Source: Clostridiales bacterium (GTDB taxonomy: Bacteria > Bacillota > Clostridia > Lachnospirales > Lachnospiraceae). Taken from it: a DNA stretch of 64,000 bases. Shown piece by piece: positions 51,928-59,767 of this stretch (its first letter is position 1; each line of letters starts with the position of its first letter). A model generated the notes under the pieces. It did not search any database and was not told where the DNA came from. It was given only the letters and a program-made list of their open reading frames with translations. Both the position numbers and the translations under genes were made by a program. The DNA lies in NCBI GenBank assembly GCA_018372435.1, contig JAHAJA010000017.1, forward strand, positions 18,916 to 82,915, given 5' to 3'.

Positions 51928-52719
51928 CTAAACTTCAAAAAAGGTAAGTATGCATCCGTCAATCGTTGTTACAGAACAAGTTTTTCCTCCCCACACTTCC
52001 TTTTTTACTTCTGAAACCTTATTCCAGCCACTCATCTTCACAAATTTATAAAGGTTATCCACTCCCGTGATTAGCATAAATCCAACCATTCTTTCTTCTG
52101 GTTCTCCCTTAACTAAATGGATTCCTGTAAATGGTGCTATATGTAGTGCTTCCATCTCCAATGGAATATGATTCACACAACCGTATGAACCCAATCCCTC
52201 GCTATCACGCACTTCTATCTGACCATACCAACCAAGAAACTTCTGAAACCACTCTACCGTTTTATCCATATCCATAGTGTAATAAACAGCTCCAGTTTCC
52301 CTAACAACATAACCTCTTTCACTTAATTTACTCATAAATTCTTTCCCTCCTGATATATTAGATTTAATATCAATTCTGGTGTAAACTTGTAGATTGGCTT
52401 GTGTTTTCCTTGCTTCTGACGGCGTAAGCCCATGGAATCTTGTAAAAGCTCTTGTAAAACTTTCATTCGTCTCATATTGATAATCAATTGCAATGTCCAT
52501 AATAGAAATCACTGTATCAATAACTTCATATCCAGCAAGCGTAAGCCTCCTATTCCTAATATATTCACTCACCGTGCAATTACATAGAAGTGCAAACATC
52601 TTTTGATAGTAAAAAGGAGACGTATATATACTACCTGCTAACTCCTCTACCGTTACTTTATCTTTGATATGCTCTTCAATAAAATTGATTGTATTTTGAA
52701 TATCCGTTATCCAATCCAC
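51928..52719 (-). CDS. AraC-family regulator fused to a VOC/glyoxalase-like domain
   Basis: The protein has 263 residues. The N-terminal AraC helix-turn-helix pair (about 1-105; YTSPFYYQKMFALLCNCTVS and ESFTRAFTRFHGLTPSEARK) is followed by a C-terminal domain (about 130-263) with the VOC pattern VVRETGAVYYTMDMDKTVEW and GVDNLYKFVKMSGW and a final CSVTTIDGCILTFFEV strand pair. VOC domains bind small ligands or metals, so this is probably a ligand-responsive regulator. The start is GTG 52719 behind a full AAGGAGGTGAT complement of the 16S rRNA end. It lies between the radical SAM and MATE genes. Confidence 0.82.
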   Translation of the reverse strand: MDWITDIQNTINFIEEHIKDKVTVEELAGSIYTSPFYYQKMFALLCNCTVSEYIRNRRLTLAGYEVIDTVISIMDIAIDYQYETNESFTRAFTRFHGLTPSEARKTQANLQVYTRIDIKSNISGGKEFMSKLSERGYVVRETGAVYYTMDMDKTVEWFQKFLGWYGQIEVRDSEGLGSYGCVNHIPLEMEALHIAPFTGIHLVKGEPEERMVGFMLITGVDNLYKFVKMSGWNKVSEVKKEVWGGKTCSVTTIDGCILTFFEV

Positions 52720-52831
52720 AACATCACCTCCTTACAAGTAAAATAATAGCAGTTATGTTCCTTTCTTTCTTGACTTTACAGGTTCTCATTTGTTCAGATT
52801 TCCAAGGGACAAGTGTATTGTGCTCTTCCCT

Positions 52832-53782
52832 TCATAGAGAACTCCTTTTTACTTCATTCGCTACTGCTTTACATAAACTACAAGGAGAATAAAACTCCTC
52901 CGGTTTTATACCTAATCCATTACGATTTACTTCTGTAATCAATCCCCGTATACCCTCTTCAAGAAGCGCTCTGGTGAATGGATTTTCATATGGATTGTAT
53001 CTTTGTAATATCGATATGATATCTTCCTCTAATATATTTCCTATAGCGAAATTACAAGGTAGCACATCACCATTACAATCAATCATAATTTCAGATACCT
53101 GATCAAGCGGTGTGGTATACAAGGCATTACCACATTGAAAAGAGTAGTCCATCGGTTTCTTTTCGAAGTAATCCTTTAAATAGATACTCGCACTACCTTC
53201 CGGAAAGATAACACCGCCATCATTTCTTTCTATATGTAGATCATCAAAATAAGCGAGGCATTCTCTTGTCTTTTGATTATACGGATTATCATCTTCTTCT
53301 GCTACTAACCAAGCTGGCTGAAGACGCAATCTACCTGTATAATGTTCGCACAATGCTGTCACAAATTGTCTCTCCCATTCAAGTGGGAGAAATTCAGAAT
53401 GAAAACAATCTACTGATAGCAAGATATCATTCACTCCACTATCTTCTAGCATCATTGCAACTTCTTTTATTCGATTTCTATCCTTCGAAAAACACCCATT
53501 GGTTATTAATTGTCTCTTGGGAATTCCACATGCCTTGGCTACTCTATGAATATCACATACTATTTCTGGATAAATCAATGCCTCTCCACCAAATGTCATG
53601 ATGGAACTAATCTGATTACATCTCGATAAATCTTCAAGCGCTTTGGCTGCTCGTACTGAATCTAAATGATGAGTAGCTGGTAGTTCCCCCTCTGAACAAT
53701 GCTTGCATCTACTGGTACAGGAATTATTAATCGTGAACTCTACTCTTTGAATGTTTTTTATATATGTATTATTAATCTGCAT
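52832..53782 (-). CDS. Radical SAM protein with C-terminal Cys motifs (SPASM-like)
   Basis: The protein has 316 residues. The radical SAM cluster ligands C22, C26 and C29 lie in NSCTSRCKHCSEGELP. GGEALIYPE matches the GGE motif, and the barrel continues with LLSVDCFHSE. The C-terminal third has CGNALYTT, CNGDVLPCNF and CSLCK, arranged like an auxiliary cluster of SPASM-type enzymes. Such enzymes modify peptides or proteins; no precursor peptide was found within 400 bp. AAGGAGG lies 6 bp before ATG 53782, so the ATG at 53800 is not needed. A 240-nt structured leader precedes it. Confidence 0.85.
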   Translation of the reverse strand: MQINNTYIKNIQRVEFTINNSCTSRCKHCSEGELPATHHLDSVRAAKALEDLSRCNQISSIMTFGGEALIYPEIVCDIHRVAKACGIPKRQLITNGCFSKDRNRIKEVAMMLEDSGVNDILLSVDCFHSEFLPLEWERQFVTALCEHYTGRLRLQPAWLVAEEDDNPYNQKTRECLAYFDDLHIERNDGGVIFPEGSASIYLKDYFEKKPMDYSFQCGNALYTTPLDQVSEIMIDCNGDVLPCNFAIGNILEEDIISILQRYNPYENPFTRALLEEGIRGLITEVNRNGLGIKPEEFYSPCSLCKAVANEVKRSSL

Positions 53783-53856
53783 AAACTGCCTCCTTTTCAT
53801 TAACTAACATAGTACATAGGCATTACATAAATATAATTATATTGAATCAGTACAAA

Positions 53857-53929
53857 TGCAGTTGTTAGCCTAATAAATCTCTATCTAACCTCAGTACAAC
53901 CGGCTAACAAACCTAGCAACTGCACTGAG
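53857..53929 (-). promoter_or_regulatory. Two mutually exclusive leader hairpins before the radical SAM gene
   Basis: Hairpin A pairs CTCAGTGCAGTTG (53917-53929) with CCGGTTGTACTGAG (53890-53903), including wobble pairs. Hairpin B pairs TGCAGTT + GTTAGCC (53918-53924 and 53902-53908) with GGCTAACAACTGCA (53857-53870). They share bases, so they cannot both form, which is a riboswitch-like layout. No T-run follows either stem. Confidence 0.55.
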
Positions 53930-54028
53930 TATTTACCTCGTTTATCTCTCAAAAGATTCACTTCCTTTCTAAGCTCGACGGTACCACTTGATATCAAACG
54001 AAATGGCTAATATAGTACAAATTACCTT

Positions 54029-54057
54029 ATTATACCATGTCAATATATCGAAGTAAA
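54029..54057 (-). promoter_or_regulatory. Promoter of the radical SAM gene
   Basis: TTTACT (54052-54057) and TATAAT (54029-54034) are 17 bp apart on the minus strand. Transcription would start near 54022, about 240 nt before the start codon. Confidence 0.6.
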
Positions 54058-54135
54058 ACATATACTTTTTACCATTATTCTGCCGATCTTTTCTCGTTTA
54101 ACCATTGCCACTTTATTAGCTAATTAATTCTTAGC

Positions 54136-54186
54136 ACTTGACTTTTATATAGTCAAGTATTATATTGTATATAGCGTATATATACA
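54136..54186 (+). promoter_or_regulatory. Promoter with palindromes, YtrA-type operon
   Basis: TTGACT (54138-54143) and TATATT (54161-54166) are 17 bp apart. The -35 box lies in the perfect inverted repeat ACTTGACT/AGTCAAGT (54136-54158), and a second near-palindrome (TGTATATAGCGTATATATAC) covers the start site. Both fit autorepression by the GntR protein. Confidence 0.8.
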
Positions 54187-54209
54187 TTATAACAAAGGGG
54201 TGCATTCTA

Positions 54210-54584
54210 TTGGATATCATTATCAACAATTCTTCTGGCATTCCCATATACGAACAGATCTATAACCAGCTCAAAACCTTAATTGTAACAGGCAAATTGA
54301 AGGAGGGAGATGCCCTTCCATCGATGCGATTATTAGCCAAAGAATTACGAATTAGTGTTATCACTACCAAGCGTGCTTATGAAGAATTAGAACGTGATGG
54401 ATTGATTGAAACTATAACTGGTAAAGGAAGTTTTGTGGGAAAACAAAATATTGAGGTTATTCGTGAAGAATACCTGAAAGAAACAGAAGATTATCTTAGC
54501 AAAGCAATCGAAAGCGCAAGGCATGCAGATTTGTCACTCGAGGATTTAACAGACTTATTAAAGATGCTTTATGACTATGAATAA
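54210..54584 (+). CDS. GntR-family repressor, YtrA subfamily
   Basis: This 124-residue repressor has a GntR winged helix (PIYEQIYNQLKTLIVTGKLK, then PSMRLLAKELRISVITTKRA) and only a short C-terminal dimerisation helix, the YtrA hallmark. It starts with TTG at 54210, 9 bp after AAAGGGG; the frame upstream of this is untranslated promoter. It is the first gene of an operon with an ABC ATPase and permease and probably represses that operon until an exporter substrate is present. Its stop overlaps the start region of the ATPase gene. Confidence 0.9.
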   Translation: MDIIINNSSGIPIYEQIYNQLKTLIVTGKLKEGDALPSMRLLAKELRISVITTKRAYEELERDGLIETITGKGSFVGKQNIEVIREEYLKETEDYLSKAIESARHADLSLEDLTDLLKMLYDYE

Positions 54585-54606
54585 AGAAGGGAGAATATTA
54601 ACTATT

Positions 54607-55473
54607 ATGGAATACTGTCTCGAAATAAAGAATCTAAACAAACAGTATACGAATTTTCAACTCAAAGATATTAGTTTTAATTTACACAAAGGTACCATCA
54701 TGGGATTCATTGGAGAAAATGGTGCTGGAAAAACTACTACCATCAAGTCTATTCTGAATCTAATTAATATTGATTCTGGTGATATAGTATTTGAAGGTAA
54801 TGATATCAAAAGTGATATGAGCCAACAGCAAAAGGAAGCAATTGGTGTTGTATTAGATGAAAGTTGTTTCCACGAAATGTTACGAGTGAAAGATATACAA
54901 AAGATTATGAAAAATATGTATAAAAACTGGGATACTACTATGTTTCAGTCTTATATAAATCAATTTAAAATCCCCACTAATAAAACAATCAAAGAATTCT
55001 CTAAGGGTACTAAAATGAAACTGAACTTAGCCGTTGCTCTTGCTCACAAACCCAAATTATTGATACTTGATGAGGCAACAAGTGGACTGGATCCCGTTAT
55101 TCGAAATCAAATCCTCGATGTATTCTTAGACTTTATACAAGATGAAGAACATACGATACTTCTATCCTCTCATATAACAACTGACTTAGAGAAGATATGT
55201 GACTATATTACATTTATCCATGAAGGTCAAATCGTATTCTCGCAAACGAGAGATGAAATTTTAGAGAACTACGGTATTGTCCGTTGTTCTAACAGCAATG
55301 CAATAACTTATGATTCCTCTTATATCATTAGTATGAAGAAGACACAATTTAATTCTTCTATACTTATCAAGAATAAAGGTCGTTTTGTAAAACAATACCC
55401 TAATGCAATCATTGAACCAGTAACATTAGAAGAAATCATGTTGTTTCATTCAGGAGGTGGTCAGTCATGTTAA
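54607..55473 (+). CDS. ABC transporter ATP-binding protein of the YtrA-type operon
   Basis: This nucleotide-binding protein of about 288 residues has Walker A (GENGAGKTTTIKS), Walker B (KLLILDEATSGLDP) and switch His (LSSHITTDL). The signature motif is degenerate (FSKGTKMKLNL instead of LSGGQ), as is common in YtrB-like exporters. AAGGGAG lies 13 bp before ATG 54607. An earlier ATG at 54571, overlapping the repressor stop, is possible but lacks a good ribosome binding site. It pairs with the permease encoded next. Confidence 0.9.
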   Translation: MEYCLEIKNLNKQYTNFQLKDISFNLHKGTIMGFIGENGAGKTTTIKSILNLINIDSGDIVFEGNDIKSDMSQQQKEAIGVVLDESCFHEMLRVKDIQKIMKNMYKNWDTTMFQSYINQFKIPTNKTIKEFSKGTKMKLNLAVALAHKPKLLILDEATSGLDPVIRNQILDVFLDFIQDEEHTILLSSHITTDLEKICDYITFIHEGQIVFSQTRDEILENYGIVRCSNSNAITYDSSYIISMKKTQFNSSILIKNKGRFVKQYPNAIIEPVTLEEIMLFHSGGGQSC

Positions 55474-56108
55474 GAGGATTATTACTCAAGGATCTATTAA
55501 TTCTAAAGAAAGGATTGTTAATGGGAGGCACAATTCTCGTATTTTATAGTATATTGGGTATATATGGTGAAGAAGCTTCCGCCTTTAGCGGTTATTTTTT
55601 ATTATGCTTTAGTTTAATAAGTATTTCTTCTTATGGTTATGATGAACAAGCAAGATGGGTTCCTTATGCTCTTACTACTACAATTAATCGTACCAAATTA
55701 GTACAATCCAAATATCTACTTGCCTTTTTCATGATTGGTTTAGGGTTTTTATGCTCCTTCCTCTTATCTTTACCATATCAGATTGTGCAATCAAGTAAGT
55801 TTGTATTAACCATATCACCTATCACATGGTGTTTTCTTTATGCGAGTATACTTTTTAACATAATACTACTTCCAATACTATTTAAACTTGGAAGTGAGAA
55901 CAGCCGTATAATAATATTTGCATTATTTGGTTTACCTACAATTCTTCTCGTTATTCTTGATAAATATAACTTTCTACCCGTTATTAATCAGGCAACTATA
56001 GAAAGTTTAATAAAATATCTTCCTTATATCGGAGTAATCTCAATCCTTATCCTTGGGCTACTTTCTTATTCCATAAGTTTGAGAATTGTACAGAAGAAAG
56101 ATTTCTAA
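55467..56108 (+). CDS. ABC-2-type permease of the YtrA-type operon
   Basis: This 213-residue protein has six hydrophobic segments (about 18-34, 40-52, 81-101, 112-132, 142-160 and 185-205), typical of the short ABC-2 permeases that accompany YtrA/YtrB modules. It starts 7 bp inside the ATPase gene after GGAGG, so it is translationally coupled. The system probably exports or senses a cell-envelope-active compound. Confidence 0.82.
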   Translation: MLRGLLLKDLLILKKGLLMGGTILVFYSILGIYGEEASAFSGYFLLCFSLISISSYGYDEQARWVPYALTTTINRTKLVQSKYLLAFFMIGLGFLCSFLLSLPYQIVQSSKFVLTISPITWCFLYASILFNIILLPILFKLGSENSRIIIFALFGLPTILLVILDKYNFLPVINQATIESLIKYLPYIGVISILILGLLSYSISLRIVQKKDF

Positions 56109-56235
56109 ACTCGCGTTTTATTATGATATGTGAAAAATTGTTGCAACAAATTCGCTCACTGATTGAGCATAAAAGATAACAATATATAAAACCATAGGAA
56201 TATTATATAAATCAAAATATCAATAGAATCAATAA

Positions 56236-56282
56236 GAAAACCATGATTAAGCGCCTGTTCTCGACACTTCATCATGGTTTTC
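56236..56282. terminator. Bidirectional terminator
   Basis: GAAAACCATGAT (56236-56247) pairs with ATCATGGTTTTC (56271-56282) between the converging permease and amidase genes. Confidence 0.85.
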
Positions 56283-56288
56283 AAAAAC

Positions 56289-57260
56289 TTATTTCCCATA
56301 GTAATCATCAATACCATTACAGATACCTTCAACCATCATCGCTTGGTAGCTGTCCTTTTGCATCTTCTTATCTTCTGATGGATTACTCATAAATCCCATC
56401 TCTAGTACAATAACTGGGATTGTACTCCAGTTTGTCCCGGTAAGGTCATCTCTCGCAACTGTACCTCTATTCTTAGCTCCTGTTTTATCGCAAAACTTCG
56501 TTATAACCGAAGAGGCTAGCTTCTTACTCGATTTACTAAGACCTGATACATATGGATTCTTTGTAGATGGATATAAGGCACTCGCACCACTTGCACTTTG
56601 ACTTGTCGATCCATCTGCATGAATACGAATGCAGATATCTGCACCACTTTCGTTTGCTAATATTGCTCTTTCTTTATTACTGATGTTTACCTCATTCTTT
56701 TCACGAGTCATAACAACTTCATAACCCCTGTCTAATAAGGCTTCTTTTAGTTTAAGAGATACTTCTAGTGTTAATTTGTATTCAGGAACTTTCGTACTCA
56801 CTCCTGATGTTCCTGATGCCACTTTTGCTTTTTTTGAAGTTGATCCTGGCCCAGTTGCCTCTGTCGAACTATTTCCTTTGCTCTGGTGCCCTGGATCTAT
56901 CGCAATAATCTTCTTACCTTTTACAGTTACATTTACTTTCGTAGATGCAGAACCTGCTTTAGCAGTTATTGTAACTTTTCCCGCTCTCTTAGCCGTGAAC
57001 TTACCTTTTTGTGTGATAGTACCAATCTTTTTATTGGATACCGACCAAGTAATCTTTGATGATGTACCTTCCACTTTCGCGCCAAAGGTATAACTCTTTC
57101 CTGCTGTAATTGTAGTTTTCTTCTTCGTAATACTAACTCTTTCTTGTCCCTTTGAAGTTGAAGCACTTACTATACTCGTATAGTTTCCTACATTTCCAAT
57201 TAATACGATACAAAGTACGATACTCAACATACTTTTAATGAACTGTTTTCTTACATTCAT
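56289..57260 (-). CDS. N-acetylmuramoyl-L-alanine amidase with Ig-like domain
   Basis: This 323-residue secreted protein has a signal peptide (1-33 or so), a Big_2 Ig-like domain (about 45-110; YTFGAKVEGTSSKITWSVSN) and an Amidase_3 domain (about 118-323). The zinc ligands are visible: His in IAIDPGHQ, Glu in the YKLTLEVSLKL helix, and His in RIHADGS. The catalytic Glu lies in VIVLEMGFMSNPSED. It cleaves the bond between muramic acid and the stem peptide in peptidoglycan. GGGGGA precedes ATG 57260; the GTG at 57278 is rejected. Confidence 0.92.
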   Translation of the reverse strand: MNVRKQFIKSMLSIVLCIVLIGNVGNYTSIVSASTSKGQERVSITKKKTTITAGKSYTFGAKVEGTSSKITWSVSNKKIGTITQKGKFTAKRAGKVTITAKAGSASTKVNVTVKGKKIIAIDPGHQSKGNSSTEATGPGSTSKKAKVASGTSGVSTKVPEYKLTLEVSLKLKEALLDRGYEVVMTREKNEVNISNKERAILANESGADICIRIHADGSTSQSASGASALYPSTKNPYVSGLSKSSKKLASSVITKFCDKTGAKNRGTVARDDLTGTNWSTIPVIVLEMGFMSNPSEDKKMQKDSYQAMMVEGICNGIDDYYGK

Positions 57261-57294
57261 ATTATTCCCCCGTAGCACTCATAATCATAATCCA

Positions 57295-58509
57295 TTATTC
57301 TTCCTGTTCTTCACACGCTGCTTCTTGTTCCTCACCTGGTGAATCTTCCATAACAACTTGCAACTTCTTGCTGTTTCGTAAATTAACATCGTCTCGTAAT
57401 AGGGAATATACCGTAGATACAACAGGTATGAAGAATAGCATACCCGGAATTCCAAACAAACTACCACCCAAACTTACTGCTACCAGTACCCATATAGAAG
57501 GTAACCCAACTGAATTACCAACTACTTTTGGATAAATCAAATTACCTTCAATTTGTTGTAATATCAGAAACAAAATGATAAATAAAAGTGCTTGTGTCGG
57601 ATTGTTAATTAATATCATAAATGCTCCGACAAAACAGCCGATAAAAGCACCCACAATAGGGATTAATGCTGTAAATGCAATCAATGTTCCTATAGTTGTC
57701 GCATATGGCATCTTAAATATAGACATAGTTATTATAAACAGTGTGCCAAGAATTACTGCCTCTAGGCACTGTCCACATATGAAATTGGTGAAATTACTAT
57801 ACAGTCGAGACATCACGTCTCTAATTGCAGAACTCACTTTTTCAGGTAGATATGCTGATAGGATTCGCTTTCCTTGATCAGATAGCTTCTCTTTTTGAAT
57901 TAATATATAAAGTGCGAAGATAATACCAATCGTAAAATTAATCACTTCACTTATAATACTTCCAGCTACTGATACTGTTGAAGATAACGTAGAATATAAC
58001 ATATTACCTACACCATTCTTCATAAACTCAACAAAGTTAGGAATTATCGTTTCCCAATTAACTTCTATGTTTTCCAATTGCATAATTTGTTGTTTTAGAC
58101 CCGGGTACTCAACACTCCATTGCTCTAACTTTAGTATAATTTCCTCTACAAACAATGGAATTTTATTGCCGAGTTCCGTAGCTGTCTTAGCTAATTGTGG
58201 TATCACTGCAATGATTACGAGTGTAATAATTAACAGTACCGTTATGACTGATAATAGTATGCAAACTGATCGTTTTAGCTTTCTTGCCGATTTACCTTTC
58301 CACTTTTTGAATACTTTAGTCTCATACGCTTTCAATAGTATGTTTAAAACAAATGCAATACCCCCACCATAGATAAATGGTTTCAATATTCGTATTCCAA
58401 TAGCCACACCTGCTAAAACTGCAGTACTATTCATAAGCGCTAATATCATAACTGCAGTAAAAACAATCAACCAACGAATTTGCTTTAGCTTTGTTTTGTC
58501 AAAACCCAC
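57295..58509 (-). CDS. AI-2E/PerM-family membrane transporter
   Basis: This 404-residue protein has about eight membrane segments and the family motifs GIIFALYILIQKEKL and TLIAFTALIPIVGAFIGC. Members are linked to autoinducer-2 or Na+/H+ export. The start is GTG 58509, 8 bp after GGAGG; the ATG at 58524 overlaps this ribosome binding site and is rejected. The C-terminus is acidic (GEEQEAACEEQEE). The gene lies 34 bp before the amidase gene and may be cotranscribed with it. Confidence 0.88.
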   Translation of the reverse strand: MGFDKTKLKQIRWLIVFTAVMILALMNSTAVLAGVAIGIRILKPFIYGGGIAFVLNILLKAYETKVFKKWKGKSARKLKRSVCILLSVITVLLIITLVIIAVIPQLAKTATELGNKIPLFVEEIILKLEQWSVEYPGLKQQIMQLENIEVNWETIIPNFVEFMKNGVGNMLYSTLSSTVSVAGSIISEVINFTIGIIFALYILIQKEKLSDQGKRILSAYLPEKVSSAIRDVMSRLYSNFTNFICGQCLEAVILGTLFIITMSIFKMPYATTIGTLIAFTALIPIVGAFIGCFVGAFMILINNPTQALLFIILFLILQQIEGNLIYPKVVGNSVGLPSIWVLVAVSLGGSLFGIPGMLFFIPVVSTVYSLLRDDVNLRNSKKLQVVMEDSPGEEQEAACEEQEE

Positions 58510-58688
58510 TATAATTTCCTCCATCTTATATTTATTTAGTCAATTTAAAACGATCCAAAATCTTATAGAATAAGCACTTTCTAATCTCGATTATAGAACA
58601 AATATCGTATTTATATCATGATATCATTATTCAATGGGGCAAGCAATTAAAAAATCTTAAATTTTTCTCAATTACGTTTTTATTATAA

Positions 58689-58746
58689 GAAAAAAACTGT
58701 TACTAAAACCCTTAATTATTCTTAATCAATTCGTTTTAGTAACAGT
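58689..58746 (-). terminator. Terminator after the Ig-like secreted protein gene
   Basis: ACTGTTACTAAAAC (58696-58709) pairs with GTTTTAGTAACAGT (58733-58746), followed by TTTTTTT on the minus strand. Confidence 0.9.
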
Positions 58747-58790
58747 ATTTTATTATAATGCAATTCCATTTCGAAAGATTGGATAGTACC

Positions 58791-59573
58791 TTAGTTATCT
58801 AAATCAATTACCCAACCATTGATGATCGTATTGTTATATTCGGCGCTTTCATTCAAATTGGACATGCAAACTGTTAAATGTGATTCTTTATATTGCACGG
58901 TATCCACTAGACTCGTTGTAGTATACAATGTCATACTCCAATTATCATAACGTTTTCTAATTTCGTAGTAGTCTTTTAATTTACCTTCAATAAGAATAGC
59001 CTCCGAATAGGCCCAATTTGCATCTTCCAGATCTTCTTCTGTATAAGGAACTGATGTACCTATATAAGTAAATACACAACCAGCAGAAGACGGATCTAGA
59101 TAAATTCTTACTTTTGCCTTTACTAATTGTGAGTATGTAACTTTACCTCCGGCAGGAATTTCCGTACCATCTTCAAGTACCATAACCGCATACGTTGTTC
59201 CAGTTGTACTAAACTTGATATCTTCTGAAATCTTTGCCTTTTCTTTTACTGTAATATTAACTGATTTTATTGCTTTCTTATACTTCTTAGTTTCAGCTGC
59301 TGTAATAGATATCTTCGTACTTCCTTTACCTACTACAGTAACTACACCACTATTACTAACTGTAACGACCTTCTTATTACCCGATTTGTATGTAAGTTTT
59401 CCATTACCAGATGTCGTTGCTGATAAATTGAACTTTGAATCACCTACTTGTTTTGTATAACTACTCTGTGATACTTTGATCTTTTGCGATTGTTTTGATT
59501 CTTTGGCAAAAGCCGTTGTATTAATTCCAAGGCAAAGAACTAATACCATCAATAACGCTACTATTTTCTTCAT
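58791..59573 (-). CDS. Secreted protein with Ig-like (Big_2) domain
   Basis: The protein has 260 residues. A signal peptide (MKKIVALLMVLVLCLGINTTAFA) is followed by a Big_2 domain (about 35-110; GKLTYKSGNKKVVTVSNSG) and a C-terminal domain of about 140 residues with no motif I recognise. It is probably exported and cell-surface or extracellular. No anchoring motif (LPXTG, SLH) is seen. GGAGG is 26 bp before the ATG, which is too far, so the real ribosome binding site is unclear. The same type of Ig-like domain is in the amidase encoded two genes downstream on the same strand. Confidence 0.82.
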   Translation of the reverse strand: MKKIVALLMVLVLCLGINTTAFAKESKQSQKIKVSQSSYTKQVGDSKFNLSATTSGNGKLTYKSGNKKVVTVSNSGVVTVVGKGSTKISITAAETKKYKKAIKSVNITVKEKAKISEDIKFSTTGTTYAVMVLEDGTEIPAGGKVTYSQLVKAKVRIYLDPSSAGCVFTYIGTSVPYTEEDLEDANWAYSEAILIEGKLKDYYEIRKRYDNWSMTLYTTTSLVDTVQYKESHLTVCMSNLNESAEYNNTIINGWVIDLDN

Positions 59574-59694
59574 TGCTACTTAGGTGGATTAATAACCTCC
59601 ACATATCCTCCCTTCCTCTATGTAAACACCTTTTAGTTTACTGTATTTGCCACATCATGTCAATTAATGTTGTTTTAATTCATATAAATGCATC

Positions 59695-59738
59695 AATAAA
59701 AAAACAGCGAAATACTCATTACAAATATTTCACTGTTT
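59695..59738 (-). terminator. Terminator after araA
   Basis: AAACAGTGAAATA pairs with TATTTCGCTGTTT (59702-59738), followed by a run of T on the minus strand. Confidence 0.9.
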
Positions 59739-59767
59739 CTTAGTTCTTTATATTAATTTACATAATA

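Noticed and set aside
53960..54022. T-box leader, because GTGGTACCGTCG resembles the T-box sequence
   Set aside because: It lies at the 5' end of the leader rather than just before a terminator, no specifier stem precedes it, and the gene is not an amino-acid gene.
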